DNA of 64,000 nucleotides from Pinus tabuliformis (lineage: Eukaryota; Streptophyta; Pinopsida; Pinales; Pinaceae): positions 119,482,989 through 119,546,988 of the forward strand of contig CM062815.1 in assembly GCA_031772625.1 (NCBI GenBank). Direction: 5' to 3'. The notes beneath the pieces are model-generated. The model made no database searches, had not been told where the DNA came from, and worked only from the letters and a program-made list of their open reading frames with translations. Both the position numbers and the translations under genes were made by a program. Below are positions 36,451 to 49,065 of the stretch, in pieces (within the stretch, counting starts at the first letter, position 1; each line of letters begins with the position of its first letter).

Positions 36451-39400
36451 ATGGTACATTGACAGTGGATGTTCGAAACATATGACAGGTGATAAAGAAA
36501 AACTTGAATCATATTCTTCTTTAGAAAAGGGAAAGAAAGTTTCTTTTGTAAATGATACTCCTGCAGCTATAAAAGGAAAAGGCACTGCTCAGTTAAAAGA
36601 AAAGGTCAAAGCTGGAAATGTTTTGTATGTTGATGGATTGAAGCATAATCTTCTAAGTGTCAGCCAGATGTGTGATCAAGGAACCGAGGTGATATTTAGA
36701 TCAAACGGATGTCGTGTTCGTGATCTTGATACAGGTGAAACAGTGATCAAAGGTAGAAGAACTCCAAATAATCTATACATATTTGAAGAAGGACAACAAC
36801 AATGCTATTTGAGCAAGGATGATGAACACTGGTTATGGCACCGGAGGTTGGGGCATCTAAGCTTTTCACAAATAAGGAAAGCATGCAAATATCAGGCAGT
36901 TCATGGTCTTCCAGATATCAAAATTCCAGACAACACCATATGCAAATCATGTCAGTTTGGAAAGCAAACCTGATCTAACTTTCCAGAGAAGGAAGGATCA
37001 GCTAGCATGCCTCTTGAGCTAGTCCATACAGATGTATGTGGTCCATTTAGGAAAAGGACACCTCGAGGAGAAGAATACTTGATATTATTCATTGACGATT
37101 TCTCCAGGTTTGTTTGGTTAGGACTTATGAAGCACAAAGACGAAGCATTCGAGAAATTCAAATCCTTCAAAGCCTTGGTTGAAAATGAATCAGGTTACAA
37201 AATTAAGTGCCTCAGGTCTGACAGAGGTGGGGAGTTTACCTCAAATGAATTTTTCGATTTCTGTGAAGAACATGGGATAAGAAGAGAATTCTCTACCGCT
37301 AGAACTCCTCAGCAAAATGGAGTGGTGGAAAGGATGAACAGAACAGTCCAACAAATGGCTCGTGCTATGCTGGATGAGTCTGGAACTCCCGCAACTTTCT
37401 GGGGTGAAGCCGCATATGCTGCGGTTGTTATTCTCAAAAAAACAAATGTCCGAGTGAACATCACTCAAACTCCTCATGAGCTCTGGTATGGTGAGACTCC
37501 TTCGGTAAAGCATTTCAAAATCTTTGGGAGCAAATGCTATATTAAGAATACTGATGAGCAACTTGGCAAACTTGAACCTAGAGCAGATGAAGGCATTCTT
37601 CTTGGTTATTCTCCATACAGCAAAGCATATAAGTGCTACAATAAAAGACTTGGAAGAATTGTTGACAACATTGATGTAGTGGTTGATGAAAAGGGATACA
37701 TTCCTAGGCAAGTAAATCATGAAAATATCGAAGAAGATGAAGACTACCCTCAAAGACAGAATGATGAAGAAGAAGAACCTCAAGAAGCACCAGAGGAACA
37801 GATAAGGATAGAAGAGAAGACTCCATCCGGTACGTTCAGAAGAATCATCCAGAATCTCAGATTTTGGGGCAAAAGAAGCAGGTGTACAAACAAGAAGAAC
37901 AATTGCAGAAGCTTCAAGCTATTTGGCATTACTCTCCTCCACTGAACCACAAAATGTAAAAGAGGCATGCAAAGATGAATGTTGGGTCAAAGCAATGGAT
38001 GAAGAACTTGAGCAGATCGAAAAGAACAACACTTGGGAGTTGGTTCCTAGACTAAAGGATAAGAATGTTATAGGGACAAAATGGGTCTTCAAAAATAAGT
38101 TGAATGAAAATGGGGAAGTAATTAGAAACAAGGCAAGACTTGTTTGTAAAGGGTATGCGCAGCAAGAAGGAATAGATTTTGAGGAAACTTTTGCTCCTGT
38201 TGCAAGACTTGAGGCCATCCGAATGTTCCTTGCTCTCTCAAGATTTCAAAAGTTCAAATTATTTCAAATGGACGTGAAATCAGCCTTTCTGAATGGAGAC
38301 TTAGAAGAAGAAGTATACATTGAGCAGCCAGATGGTTTCATTCTTGGAAATGATCCAAATCTTGTATGCAGACTGAAAAAGGCTCTCTATGGTCTTAAAC
38401 AAGCTCCAAGGGCTTGGTACTATCGTTTGGACAAATATCTTCATCAACAAGGTTTTTCAAAAGGATCAGCAGATAGCAATCTTTATATAAAAATTGAAAA
38501 TGACAAATTGCTAATACTTGTTGTGTATGTAGATGACATTATCTTTGGCAGCAATGAAGAATCTATGAGTCAAAGCTTTGCCTTGGTGATGCAGAAAGAA
38601 TTCGAAATGTCCTTGCTTGGAGAATTGACATATTTTCTTGGCTTGCAAATCCAACAAAAGGAAGGAGGGATCTTCTTGTCTCAAACCAAGTATCTAAAGC
38701 AGATTTTGAAGAAATATGGCATGGAAGATGCAAAACCAGTATGTACACCCATGGTCACAGGATGTAGCCTCAGTGCAAATGATGAATCAGCAGCAGTACA
38801 TCAACCAACCTACAGATCTATGATTGTAAGTATACTTTATTTGACAGGTACCCGACCAGACATCATGCATGCAGTAGGAATAATGGGAAGATTTTAGGCA
38901 AATCCAAAGGAAGCTCATCTTCAGGCAGTAAAGAGAATCTTCAAATATCTTCAAGGGACTCAAAATTATGGCTTATGGTATCCTAGAGATACAGATCTCA
39001 CACTTCATGCTTATACTGATGCAGATTGGGCCGGAAGCGTGGATGACAAGAAGAGAAAAAGTGGTGGTGCATTCTTTATGGGTTCCAGATTAGTATCTTG
39101 GTTCAGCAAGAAACAGAGTTCGATTGCCTTGTCTACAGCTGAAGCAGAATATGTTGCTGCTGCATCTTGCTGCACTCAACTCCTTTGGATGATGCAGACC
39201 TTGAAAGATTTTCAAATCACTTGTACACCACCTATCTCCATCTTATGTGATAATACAAGTGCAATCAGCATTTCAAAGAACCCAGTCATGCATTCAAAAA
39301 CCAAGCACATACCAATCAAGTATCAATTTCTCCTGAAACAAGTGCTTGAACAAAAGGTCAAGTTGGATTATGTTCCTTCTAAGGAACAGGTTGCTGATAT

Positions 39401-39482
39401 ACTCACCAAACCATTGCCTAGGGAGACCTTTGAATACCTCATGCGAAAGCTGGGGGTTGTTGATGCATCATCTTGTTGTTGA
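36450..39482 (+). pseudogene. copia pol, unit 4
   Basis: Protease DSG at 36461, integrase first acid at 37031, RT YVDD at 38526-38537, RNase H near 39020, natural C-terminus at 39482. RVNITQ and the [11 protein letters not shown] form of the RT palm approach are shared with unit 5, making units 4 and 5 each other's closest relatives by these markers. Broken. Confidence 0.92.
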
Positions 39483-39837
39483 ATCTCTTCTGATTGTTGG
39501 TTGTATGCAAGGTTCATCTTAAGTATATGTGTACATGTGCTGGGTTTCGGATTGGTCAAAGATCAAATGGCACAGGTTCAGGGGGAGCATATCATGCATT
39601 GTTGGCATTATGGAGGAAGTACAGAAGGAGATCATGGATGCTGGTCTGAATATTGCTGCAATACGTCTCTATCTCTTTCATGGTCATTTATGGTGTTTGA
39701 TGGATTATGGTTCTTCTTTGCAGATCTGGTTTATAGTCAGGGGGAGCATGTTCTTAGGGGGAGCATAACCCTTTGCCCTTGATATCAAAGGGGGAGAATG
39801 ATTGTTTGTTGTTGCCATCAAGTCCAAAGGGGGAGAT

Positions 39838-41513
39838 TGTTGGCATTATGATACATATGTTGTACTTGATGGCAACCCACTAATCTCAGATGATAAATTA
39901 TAGTGCAGCAAAGTTCACGCACTTTTATGCAGAGAAAAGTTTATTTCATGTAGAGAAAAGTTCACGCACTTTTATGCAGAGAAATGTTTATTTCATGTAG
40001 AGAAAAGTTCACGCACTTTCATGAAGAGAAAAGTCCCTTTCATGAAGAGAAAAGTTCACGCACTTATATGCAGAGAAAAGTTTATTTCATGTAGAGAAAA
40101 GTTCATGCACTTTTATGCAGAGAAAATTTTATTTCATGTAGAGAAACGTTCACGCACTTTTATGCAGAGAAAAGTTTATTTCATGTAGAGAAAAGTTCAC
40201 GCACTTTCATGCAGAGAAAAGTCCCTTTCATGAAGAGAAAAGTTCACGCACTTTCATGGTTGGCTCATGGTATTAGTCCGACAGTTTTTGATCCTATGGT
40301 TTTGGTCCGTGGTATTGCATCCAAAGGTGTTGATCTCACACACTTTCATGGTTGGTTCATGGTATTAGTATTATAGTTTTTGATCCTATGGTTTTGGCTC
40401 GTGGTATTGCATCCAAAAGTATTGATCTCACGCTCTTTCATGGTTGGTTCATGGTATTAGTCCAACAGTTTTTTTTGATCCTATGGTTTTGGACCATGGT
40501 ATTGTGGAAGGCCTAAGAATATAAAAGAGGAAGGAGATCATTTGGCAAAGTATCATCGAATGAATTGAATATCTAATAAGTGCTAGATCTGAAATATTTG
40601 TGATTGGGTTATGGCGCAGATCTGGATCTGAATGAAGGAGGAACCTTAGTGCATAAAGAAGGATAAGTTCTTTTGATGGGTAATAATCTTTATGCTTGTA
40701 TAATAGTATCTTTGCATGATTTTGATCTGTTATATGAGGCGCATGCTTGATCTATAAATCTGACAATCTGGGTTAATTAGTGTTGAATATTTGAAAGAAG
40801 GAATTATCCTTTATAGATCTACACGCAGGTTTCAGGTTGTTGAAGTAGCGTATATATTTAAATTATGATCTAGCTGCCTCTGTCTATTGCTGCAGTATTC
40901 TGGGTTCAGAATTTGGTGTGTGGTTACTGTTACTGTGTTCTGGGTACAACTGTCAGAGAAGTGTTTACTTGATTCAATGCTAATTGGGAAAGGAGATTGT
41001 TTGATGCAGATATACTTGATGATTGATTGATGTTCATGGATCCAGTCTGAAAATTTATGAAACGTGGTCCCTGGAAGAAAGAGAAGGTTGTAGCCTTCAG
41101 TAGGCCTGCACCTACGTACTAGTATCTTGGCTAGTACAAGAGCTAAGGGGGTTGTAGCTCCCTTCCAGGGGAAGCTGGAGAACGAGAGAGGGTTGTAGCT
41201 CTCTGCAGGTTGCAGCCTGCGTACTGGTAAAGGACTGCACCAGTACAAAATCATTGTAAAAGGAGTTTCTAATTGAAAGAAGATAGAGACATATTGCAGC
41301 AGGTGGTTTTCACCCACATTGGATTTCCACCTTATATCTGGTGTTCTTTTGTGTGACTATTTGCTTTTCTTGTTCCTGTTCATTATTTTATGATACTGAC
41401 ATACAAAGTAATGATAAATATTTGAAGAATTATTCAAAGTATAAATAAGGTAGATATATTGAAAAGAATTTGATAATACTGATTCACCCCCCCTCTCAGT
41501 ATTATTTCCAACA
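39838..41513 (+). mobile_element. Array LTR 5
   Basis: 1676 bp. U3 minisatellite 39910-40257, TATAAAAG 40520-40527 (preceded by AAGAA, as in LTR 6, rather than AAGAC as in LTRs 1, 3 and 4), hairpin chain 41083-41246, minus-strand 161-codon open frame 40832-41317. Confidence 0.93.
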
Positions 41514-41573
41514 ATTTGTATCAGAGCAGGTCCTTCTGAAGAAGCTTGATCGCTTGAAGGAAGATCCAACATC

Positions 41574-43415
41574 ATGAGCAACTACGAGAGGGAAGCATCA
41601 ATCAACCCACCGATTTTTGATGGGACAAACTTCGTATATTGGAAGGTAAGAGTTACTGCCTATCTTCAATCTTTGGGTACAAAAGTATGGGACATTATAG
41701 AAACAGGGTATACTTTTCCATCAGCTACTCCTACAGATTCAGCTGAGAAGAAGAAATATGAAACAAATGCAAAGGCGGTTAATACTCTTCTAGGATGTCT
41801 ATCTCAATCTGAATTCGTGAAGGTTATGCAATATAAATCCGCAAAAGAAATATGGAAATATGGGACAAGATTGTATTGAGCTACGAAGGAGATGAACAGG
41901 TAAAACGTGCAAAACTCCAAACCCTCAGGATTCAGTATGAGAATCTCAGAATGTACAATGATGAAAGTGTGGCTAACTATTTCCTTCGGGTAGATGAGAT
42001 TGTTAATTGTATGAAAAACTTGGGTGAAGAAATAAAAGAGGCTGTTGTGGTTGAAAAAGTCCTAAGATCATTGTCCCCCAAGTTTGAATCTAAAGTGTCT
42101 GCAATAGAAGAAAAGGAAAATCTATGAACTCTTACTATGTCTCAACTACACGGAATCCTAACTGCTTATGAAATGAGAAAAGGAGGTCCATCAGACAGGA
42201 GAGAAGCTACTTTTAAGGCTTCAGGCAAAGGAGACTACTATGAATCAAGTCACGTACCAGAAGAAGAAGAAGAAGAATCAAATTTTGTCAGAAATCTTCA
42301 ACGGGGTACTGGAAGGTTCAGAGGTAAGCTACCTTTTAAATGTTTTTCTTGTGGAAGAGTAGGTCATTATGCTGCCAAATGTCCTCATAAGGATAAGATT
42401 GACAAAGGAAAGGAACCTGCTAGATGGAACAAGAAACAGAATGAAAATAAGAAAAGCTACTACACTCATGAAGATAGTGATGGTCTATCAAATAGTGATG
42501 AAGATGAACGAGGTAATGACTATAAACTTTTAATGGCATTTGAAGATGATGATTACATGGATGCTATAGATGTGGATAGCGTTTATGAAGAGATTTCTAG
42601 ACTTAAGACATGTATAGAAGAAAAGAATATGATCATTGATACTCTACAATTTCAAATTGATGAAAAAGAAAAATATCTTGAAAAGTTAGAAGGTGAAATT
42701 GTTGGCCTTAGAAAAGAAATTGAGAAAACAAAGGCTATTAATCTTAAGTTTGTCAAAGGATCTGAAACTCTCGATGAGATCATCAATGTACAACGTTCTC
42801 CGCTAAACAAGACAGGTCTGGGGTATAATGGAGAAACATCTCAAGCATCCACCTCAAAGAGTTATCTTGATGCAGCAAGAAGGAATGAGCAAAAGCACAA
42901 TGGAGATCACCAGGTAAAGAAGGGACGAACTACATCAAGAACGAACAAAGACTATCAGGTAAACCAGGGGCAATATGTCTTAAGGATGAACAAAAGCTAC
43001 AACTAGCCACGGGTAAAATCTTCTCAATTTACTTCAAGAATGGATGACAATAGAAATTACAATCATTTAGCCGGTAGATTTGATAATCGCAGAAGTTTCT
43101 TCAATGGGCAATGTTTCTCCTGCCATAACTTTGGTCACAAAGCAGCTCAATGTGTTGCATATAAAACAATCATGACTAGAGAAGCTCAAAAACAAAGAAG
43201 TATGATCGGGATTACAAAAAGGACCTATAACAACTTTTCGGCTCTTGAAAATGAAGTTGAATGTTCTATTTGCAATAACTTTGGTCATGAAGATTCTGAA
43301 TGCAGGAGCAGGTTTCAGCAGACAAAGGAACAAGCCTCAAGCACCAGAACATGGAGAATAAAGGAACCACAAACAGAAAGATGTGGGATAGCATTTTATG
43401 CAGAAGGACAAGAAA
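41574..43415 (+). pseudogene. SIRE-type copia gag, unit 5
   Basis: Layout as in unit 2, with all three CCHC knuckles recognisable (CFSCGRVGHYAAKC in the middle, CFSCHNFGHKAAQC and CSICNNFGHEDSEC near the end) and the coiled-coil segment between them. Broken. Confidence 0.9.
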
Positions 43416-46400
43416 ATCTATGGTACATTGACAGTGGATGTTCGAAACATATGACAGGTGATAAAGAAAAACTTGAATCATATTCTGCTTTAGAAAAGGG
43501 AAAGAAAGTTTCTTTTGGAAATGATACTCCTGCAGCTATAAAAGGAAAAGGCACTGCTCAGTTAAAAGAAAAGGTCAAAGCTGGAAATGTTTTGTATGTT
43601 GATGGATTGAAGCATAATCTTCTAAGTGTCAGCCAGATGTGTGATCAAGGAACCGAGGTGATATTTAGATCAAACGGATGTCGTGTTCGTGATCTTGATA
43701 CAGGTGAAACAGTGATCAAAGGTAGAAGAACTCCAAATAATCTATACATATTTGAAGAAGGACAACAACAATGCTATTTGAGCAAGGATGATGAACACTG
43801 GTTATGGCACCGGAGGTTGGGGCATCTAAGCTTTTCACAAATAAGGAAAGCATGCAAATATCATGCAGTTCGTGGTCTTCCAGATATCAAAATTCCAGAC
43901 AACACCATATGCAAATCATGTCAGTTTGGAAAGCAAACCAGAACTAACTTTCCAGAGAAGGAAGGATCAGCTAGCATGCCTCTTGAGCTAGTCCATACAG
44001 ATGTATGTGGTCCATTTAGGAAAAGGACACCTCGAGGAGAAGAATACTTGATATTATTCATTGACGATTTCTCCAGGTTTGTTTGGTTAGGACTTATGAA
44101 GCACAAAGACGAAGCATTCGAGAAATTCAAATCCTTCAAAGCCTTGGTTGAAAATGAATCAGGTTACAAAATTAAGTGCCTCAGGTCTGACAGAGGTGGG
44201 GAGTTTACCTCAAATGAATTTTTCGATTTCTGTGAAGAACATGGGATAAGAAGAGAATTCTCTACAGCTAGAACTCCTCAGCAAAATGGAGTGGTGGAAA
44301 GGATGAACAGAACAGTCCAACAAATGGCTCGTGCTATGCTGGATGAGTCTGGAACTCCCGCAACTTTCTGGGGTGAAGCCGCATATGCTGCGGTTGTTAT
44401 TCTCAACAAAACAAATATCCGAGTGAACATCACTCAAACTCCTCATGAGCTCTGGTATGGTGAGACTCCTTTGGTAAAGCATTTCAAAATCTTTGGGAGC
44501 AAATGCTATATTAAGAATATTGATGAGCAACTTGGCAAACTTGAACCTAGAGCAGATGAAGGCATTCTTCTTGGTTATTCTCCATACAGCAAAGCATATA
44601 AGTGCTAAAATAAAAGACTTGGAAGAATTGTTGACAACATTGATGTAGTGGTTGATGAAAAGGGATACATTCCTAGGCAAGTAAATCATGAAAATATCGA
44701 AGAAGATGAAGACTACCCTCAAAGACAGAATGATGAAGAAGAAGAACCTCAAGAAGCACCAGAGGAACATATAAGGATAGAAGAGAAGACTCCATCCCGG
44801 TACGTTCAGAAGAATCATCCAGAATCTCAGATTTTGGGGCAGAAAGAAGCAGGTGTACAAACAAGAAGAACAATTGCAGAAGCTTCAAGCTATTTGGCAT
44901 TACTCTCCTCCACTGAACCACAAAATGTAAAAGAGGCATGCAAAGATGAATGTTGGGTCAAAGCAATGGATGAAGAACTTGAGCAGATCGAAAAGAACAA
45001 CACTTGGGAGTTGGTTCCTAGACCAAAGGATAAGAATGTTATAGGGACAGAATGGATCTTCAAAAATAAGTTGAATGAAAATGGGGAAGTAATTAGAAAC
45101 AAGGCAAGACTTGTTTGTAAAGGGTATGCGCAGCAAGAAGGAATAGATTTTGAGGAAACTTTTGCTCCTGTTGCAAGACTTGAGGCCATCCGAATGTTCC
45201 TTGCTCTCTCAAGCTTTCAAAATTTCAAATTATTTCAAATGGACGTGAAATCAGCCTTTCTGAATGGAGACTTAGAAGAAGAAGTATACATTGAGCAGCC
45301 AGATGGTTTCATTCTTGGAAATGATCCAAATCTTGTATGCAGACTGAAAAAGGCTCTCTATGGTCTTAAACAAGCTCCAAGGGCTTGGTACTATCGTTTG
45401 GACAAATATCTTCATCAACAAGGTTTTTCAAAAGGATCAGCAGATAGCAATCTTTATATAAAAATTGAAAATGACAAATTGCTAATACTTGTTGTGTATG
45501 TAGATGACATTATCTTTGGCAGCAATGAAGAATCTATGAGTCAAAGCTTTGCCTTGGTGATGCAGAAAGAATTCGAAATGTCCTTGCTTGGAGAATTGAC
45601 ATATTTTCTTGGCTTGCAAATCCAACAAAAGGAAGGAGGGATCTTCTTGTCTCAAACCAAGTATCTCAAGCAGATTTTGAAGAAATATGGCATGGAAGAT
45701 GCAAAACCAGTATGTACACCCATGGTCACAGGATGTAGCCTCAGTGCAAATGATGAATCAGCAGCAGTACATCAACCAACCTACAGATCTATGATTGGAA
45801 GTATACTTTATTTGACAGGTACCCGACCAGACATCATGCATGCAGTAGGAATAATGGGAAGATTTCAGGCAAATCCAAAGGAAACTCATCTTCAGGCAGT
45901 AAAGAGAATCTTCAAATATCTTCAAGGGACTCAAAATTATGGCTTATGGTATCCTAGAGATACAGATCTCACACTTCATGCTTATACTGATGCAGATTGG
46001 GCCGGAAGCGTGGATGACAGGAAGAGCACAAGTGGTGGTGCATTCTTTATGGGTTCCAGATTAGTATCTTGGTTCAGCAAGAAACAGAGTTCGATTGCCT
46101 TGTCTACAGCTGAAGCAGAATATGTTGCTGCTGCATCTTGCTGCACTCAACTCCTTTGGATGATGCAGACCTTGAAAGATTTTCAAATCACTTGTACACC
46201 ACCTATCTCCATCTTATGTGATAATACAAGTGCAATCAGCATTTCAAAGAACCCAGTCATGCATTCAAAAACCAAGCACATACCAATCAAGTATCAATTT
46301 CTCCGGGAACAAGTGCTTGAACAAAAGGTCAAGTTGTAGCATGTTCCTTCTAAGGAACAGGTTGCTGATATACTCACCAAACCATTGCCTAGGGAGACCT

Positions 46401-46453
46401 TTGAATACCTCAGGCAAAAGCTGGGGGTTGTTGATGCATCATCTTGTTGTTGA
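43415..46453 (+). pseudogene. copia pol, unit 5
   Basis: Protease DSG at 43430, integrase first acid at 44000, RT YVDD at 45497-45508, RNase [20 protein letters not shown] near 45987, natural C-terminus at 46453. The integrase core and the RT-RNase H part are each well preserved at the protein level, but the whole is broken. Confidence 0.92.
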
Positions 46454-46808
46454 ATCTCTTCTGATTGTTGGTTGTACGCAAGGTTCATCTGAAGTATATG
46501 CGTACATGTGCTGGGTTGCGGATTGGTCAAAGATCAAATGGCACAGGTTCGAGGGGAGCATATCATGCATTGTTGGCATTATGGAGGAAGTACAGAAGGA
46601 GATCATGGATGCTAGTCTGAATATTGCTGCAATACATCTCTATCTCTTTCATGGTCATTTATGGTGTTTGATGGATTATGGTTCTTCTTTGCAGATCTGG
46701 TTTATAGTCAGGGGGAGCATGTTCTTAGGGGGAGCATAACCCTTTGCCCTTGATGTCAAAGGGGGAGAATGATTGGTTGTTGTTGCCATCAAGTCCAAAG
46801 GGGGAGAT

Positions 46809-48463
46809 TGTTGGCATTATGATACATATGTTGTACTTGATGGCAACCCACTCATCTCAGATGATAAATTATAGTGCAGCAAAGTTCACGCACTTTTATG
46901 CAGAGAAAAGTTTATTTCATGTAGAGAAAAGTTCACGCACTTTTATGCAGAGAAAAGTTTATTTCATGTAGAGTAAAGTTCACGCGCTTTCATGCAGAGA
47001 AAAGTCCCTTTCATGAAGAGAAACGTTCACGCACTTATATGCAGAGAAAAGTTCATGCACTTTTATGCAGAGAAAAGTTTATTTCATGTAGAGAAAAGTT
47101 CACGCACTTTTATGCAGAGAAAAGTTTATTTCATGTAGAGAAAAGTTCACGCACTTTCATGCAGAGAAAAGTCCCTTTCATGAAGAGAAAAGTTCACGCA
47201 CTTTCATGGTTGGCTCATGGTATTAGTCCGACAGTTTTTGATCCTATGGTTTTGGTCCGTGGTATTGCATCCAAAAGTGTTGATCTCACGCACTTTCATG
47301 GTTGGTTCATGGTATTAGTCCTATAGTTTTTGATCCTATGGTTTTGGCTCGTGGTATTGCATCCAAAAGTATTGATCTCACGCTCTTTCATGGTTGGTTC
47401 ATGGTATTAGTCCAACAGTTTTTTTTGATCCTATGGTTTTGGACCGTGGTATTGTGGAAGGCCTAAGAATATAAAAGAGGAAGGAGATCATTTGGCAAAG
47501 TATCATCGAATGAATTGAATATCTAATAAGTTCTAGATTTGAAATATTTGTGATTGGGTTATGGCGCAGATCTGGATCTGAATGAAGGAGGAACCTTAGC
47601 GCATAAAGAAGGATAAGTTCTTTTGATGGGTCATAATCTTTATGCTTGAATAATAGTATCTTTGCATGATTTTGATCTGTTATATGAGGCACATGCTTGA
47701 TCTATAAATCTGACAATCTGGGTTAATTAGTGTCGAATATTTGAAAGAAGGAATTATCCTTTATAGATCTGCACGTAGGTTTCAAGTTGTTGAAGTAGCG
47801 TATATCTTTAAATTATGATCTAGCTGCCTCTGTCTATTGCTGCAGTATTCTGGGTTCAAAATTTGGTGTGTGGTTACTGTTACTGTGTTCTGGGTACAGC
47901 TGTCAGAGAAGTGTTTACTTGATTTAGTGCTAATTGGGAAAGGAGATTGTTTGATGTAGATATACTTGATGATTGATTGATGTTCATGGATCCAGTCTGA
48001 AAATTTATGAAACGTGGTCCCTGGAAGAAAGAGAAGGTTGTAGCCTTCAGTAGGCCTGCACCTATGTACTAGTATCTTGGCTAGTACAAGAGCTAAGGGG
48101 GTTGTAGCTCCCTTCCAGGAGAAGCTGGAGAACGAGAGAGGGTTGTAGCTCTCTGCAGGTTGTAGCCTGCATACTGGTAAAGGACTGCACCAGTACAAAA
48201 TCATTGTAAAAGGAGTTTCTAATTGAAAGAAGATAGAGACATATTGCAGCAGGTGGTTTTCACCCACATTGGGTTTCCACCTTAAATCTGGTGTTCTTTT
48301 GTGTGACTATTTGCTTTTCTTGTTCCTGCTCATTATTTTATGATACTGACATACAAAGTAATGATCAATATTTGAAGAATTATTCAAAGTATAAATAAGG
48401 TAGATATATTGAAAAGAATTTGATAATACTGATTCACCCCCTCTCTCAGTATTATTTCCAACA
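46809..48463 (+). mobile_element. Array LTR 6 (3'-most)
   Basis: 1655 bp. U3 minisatellite 46881-47207, TATAAAAG 47470-47477, hairpin chain 48033-48196, minus-strand 161-codon open frame 47782-48267. It ends ...TTTCCAACA at 48463, and TAATC follows directly. No primer site follows, so this is the true 3' end of the array. Confidence 0.93.
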
Positions 48464-48468
48464 TAATC
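48464..48468 (+). other. Right target-site duplication of the array
   Basis: TAATC, identical to the five bases before LTR 1 at 12306-12310. Copia integrases make 5-bp duplications. Confidence 0.85.
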
Positions 48469-48784
48469 CTAGAGGCATGAAGAGTTTTGATGATGAATGT
48501 TGATATTTAGAATCCATGTTATGTTTTTTGGAAGCTTATGAGTAGGTTGTAATTGATGTTGAGTATATGGTAGGAAAAGGTTCCAAGAATGGTTTTTTTG
48601 ACTAGATTGATGAGCAGGTTGGAACAAAGTATCGAAAGGGTATGACAAGTTATTGACAACAATATGACATTAATAGTTTGCTTACTTTAAATATTTATAT
48701 TGTTTTAAGAACAAGTGGATCTAGTTTGAAATATTTTGAAAATATGTCCACAAGAAGTTGAAGAAGGAGTTGAGTGTCTCCATT

Positions 48785-48990
48785 GAGGTTGGCACATTAA
48801 TCAGGTCGAAGCCTAGAGTAAGTTGAAGTTTTCTCATTTTTGAGATTGGTGCCTCAATCAAGTTGTAGCCTATAGTGAGTAGTTGCTTGCACTTTTTTGA
48901 GGTTTCTTCCTCAATTAGGTTGTAGCCTACCGCAATTAGTTGCTTGCATATCTTAGGGGTAGGTTCCTCCAATAGGTTGGGGCCTACAAA
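48785..48990 (+). repeat. 57-bp tandem repeat carrying TTGTAG hairpins
   Basis: About 3.6 diverged copies with starts near 48785, 48842, 48899 and 48955. Each has the pattern GAGGTT..CCTCAAT.AGGTTGTAGCCTA. In the third copy TAGG-TTGTAG-CCTA forms a short hairpin with the same loop as the hairpins in the array LTR. Confidence 0.65.
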
Positions 48991-48999
48991 TTGGTGTAA

Positions 49000-49023
49000 T
49001 GAATTGAAGAAGAAGAAGAAGAA
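49000..49023 (+). repeat. (GAA)n microsatellite
   Basis: A short GAA triplet run in the LTR-like remnant. Confidence 0.7.
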
Positions 49024-49065
49024 TAATTTGTTGTTTTCTCTTGTGTGGGTTTCCATGTGAAAGTT

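Larger units (their letters stand above)
34553..39837 (+). mobile_element. Array unit 4 internal region
   Basis: 5285 bp. Primer-site-like 12-mer at 34555-34566, two bases off the canonical sequence. Gag about 34613-36450, pol about 36450-39482, polypurine tract AAAGGGGGAGA at 39826-39836. About six or seven interruptions. Confidence 0.9.
41514..46808 (+). mobile_element. Array unit 5 internal region
   Basis: 5295 bp. Primer-site-like 12-mer at 41516-41527, one base off the canonical sequence. Gag about 41574-43415, pol about 43415-46453, polypurine tract AAAGGGGGAGA at 46797-46807. About five interruptions. Confidence 0.9.
12311..48463 (+). mobile_element. Tandem array of a SIRE-type Ty1/copia retrotransposon: six LTRs, five internal regions
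   Basis: The order is LTR-internal-LTR-internal and so on, all on the plus strand, with shared LTRs and no spacer. LTR starts are 12311, 19234, 26155, 33112, 39838 and 46809, giving steps of 6923, 6921, 6957, 6726 and 6971. Outer flanks carry one TAATC duplication. Lineage: gag PPIFDGTNFVYWK, protease WYIDSGCSKHMTGDK, RNase [15 protein letters not shown] and several polypurine tracts before the LTR together point to the SIRE/Maximus (Sirevirus) lineage. Pol order protease-integrase-RT-RNase H is copia. Every unit is broken. Outer LTRs compared by eye over about 260 bases (13048 on, 47530 on) differ at about six sites plus one 1-base indel, roughly 2%. Confidence 0.93.
48469..49065 (+). mobile_element. 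LTR-like remnant (R-U5 type)
   Basis: No coding. It ends with CTTGTGTGGGTTTCCATG, similar in wording to the late R-U5 part of the array LTR (CACATTGGGTTTCCAC), and it contains a tandem repeat with GGTTGTAGCC words. I read it as part of another copia LTR, cut at 49065 by the next element. Its continuation may be the segment after 62414, which ends with ATTCAACCCCCTCTTAGTG, a typical LTR-end wording. This is an inference. Confidence 0.4.

Noticed and set aside
12311-48463. Whole array as an assembly artefact
   Set aside because: Not excluded, but units differ by substitutions, in-frame indels and minisatellite length, and the outer flanks share one target-site duplication. A collapsed or duplicated contig would give near-identical units.
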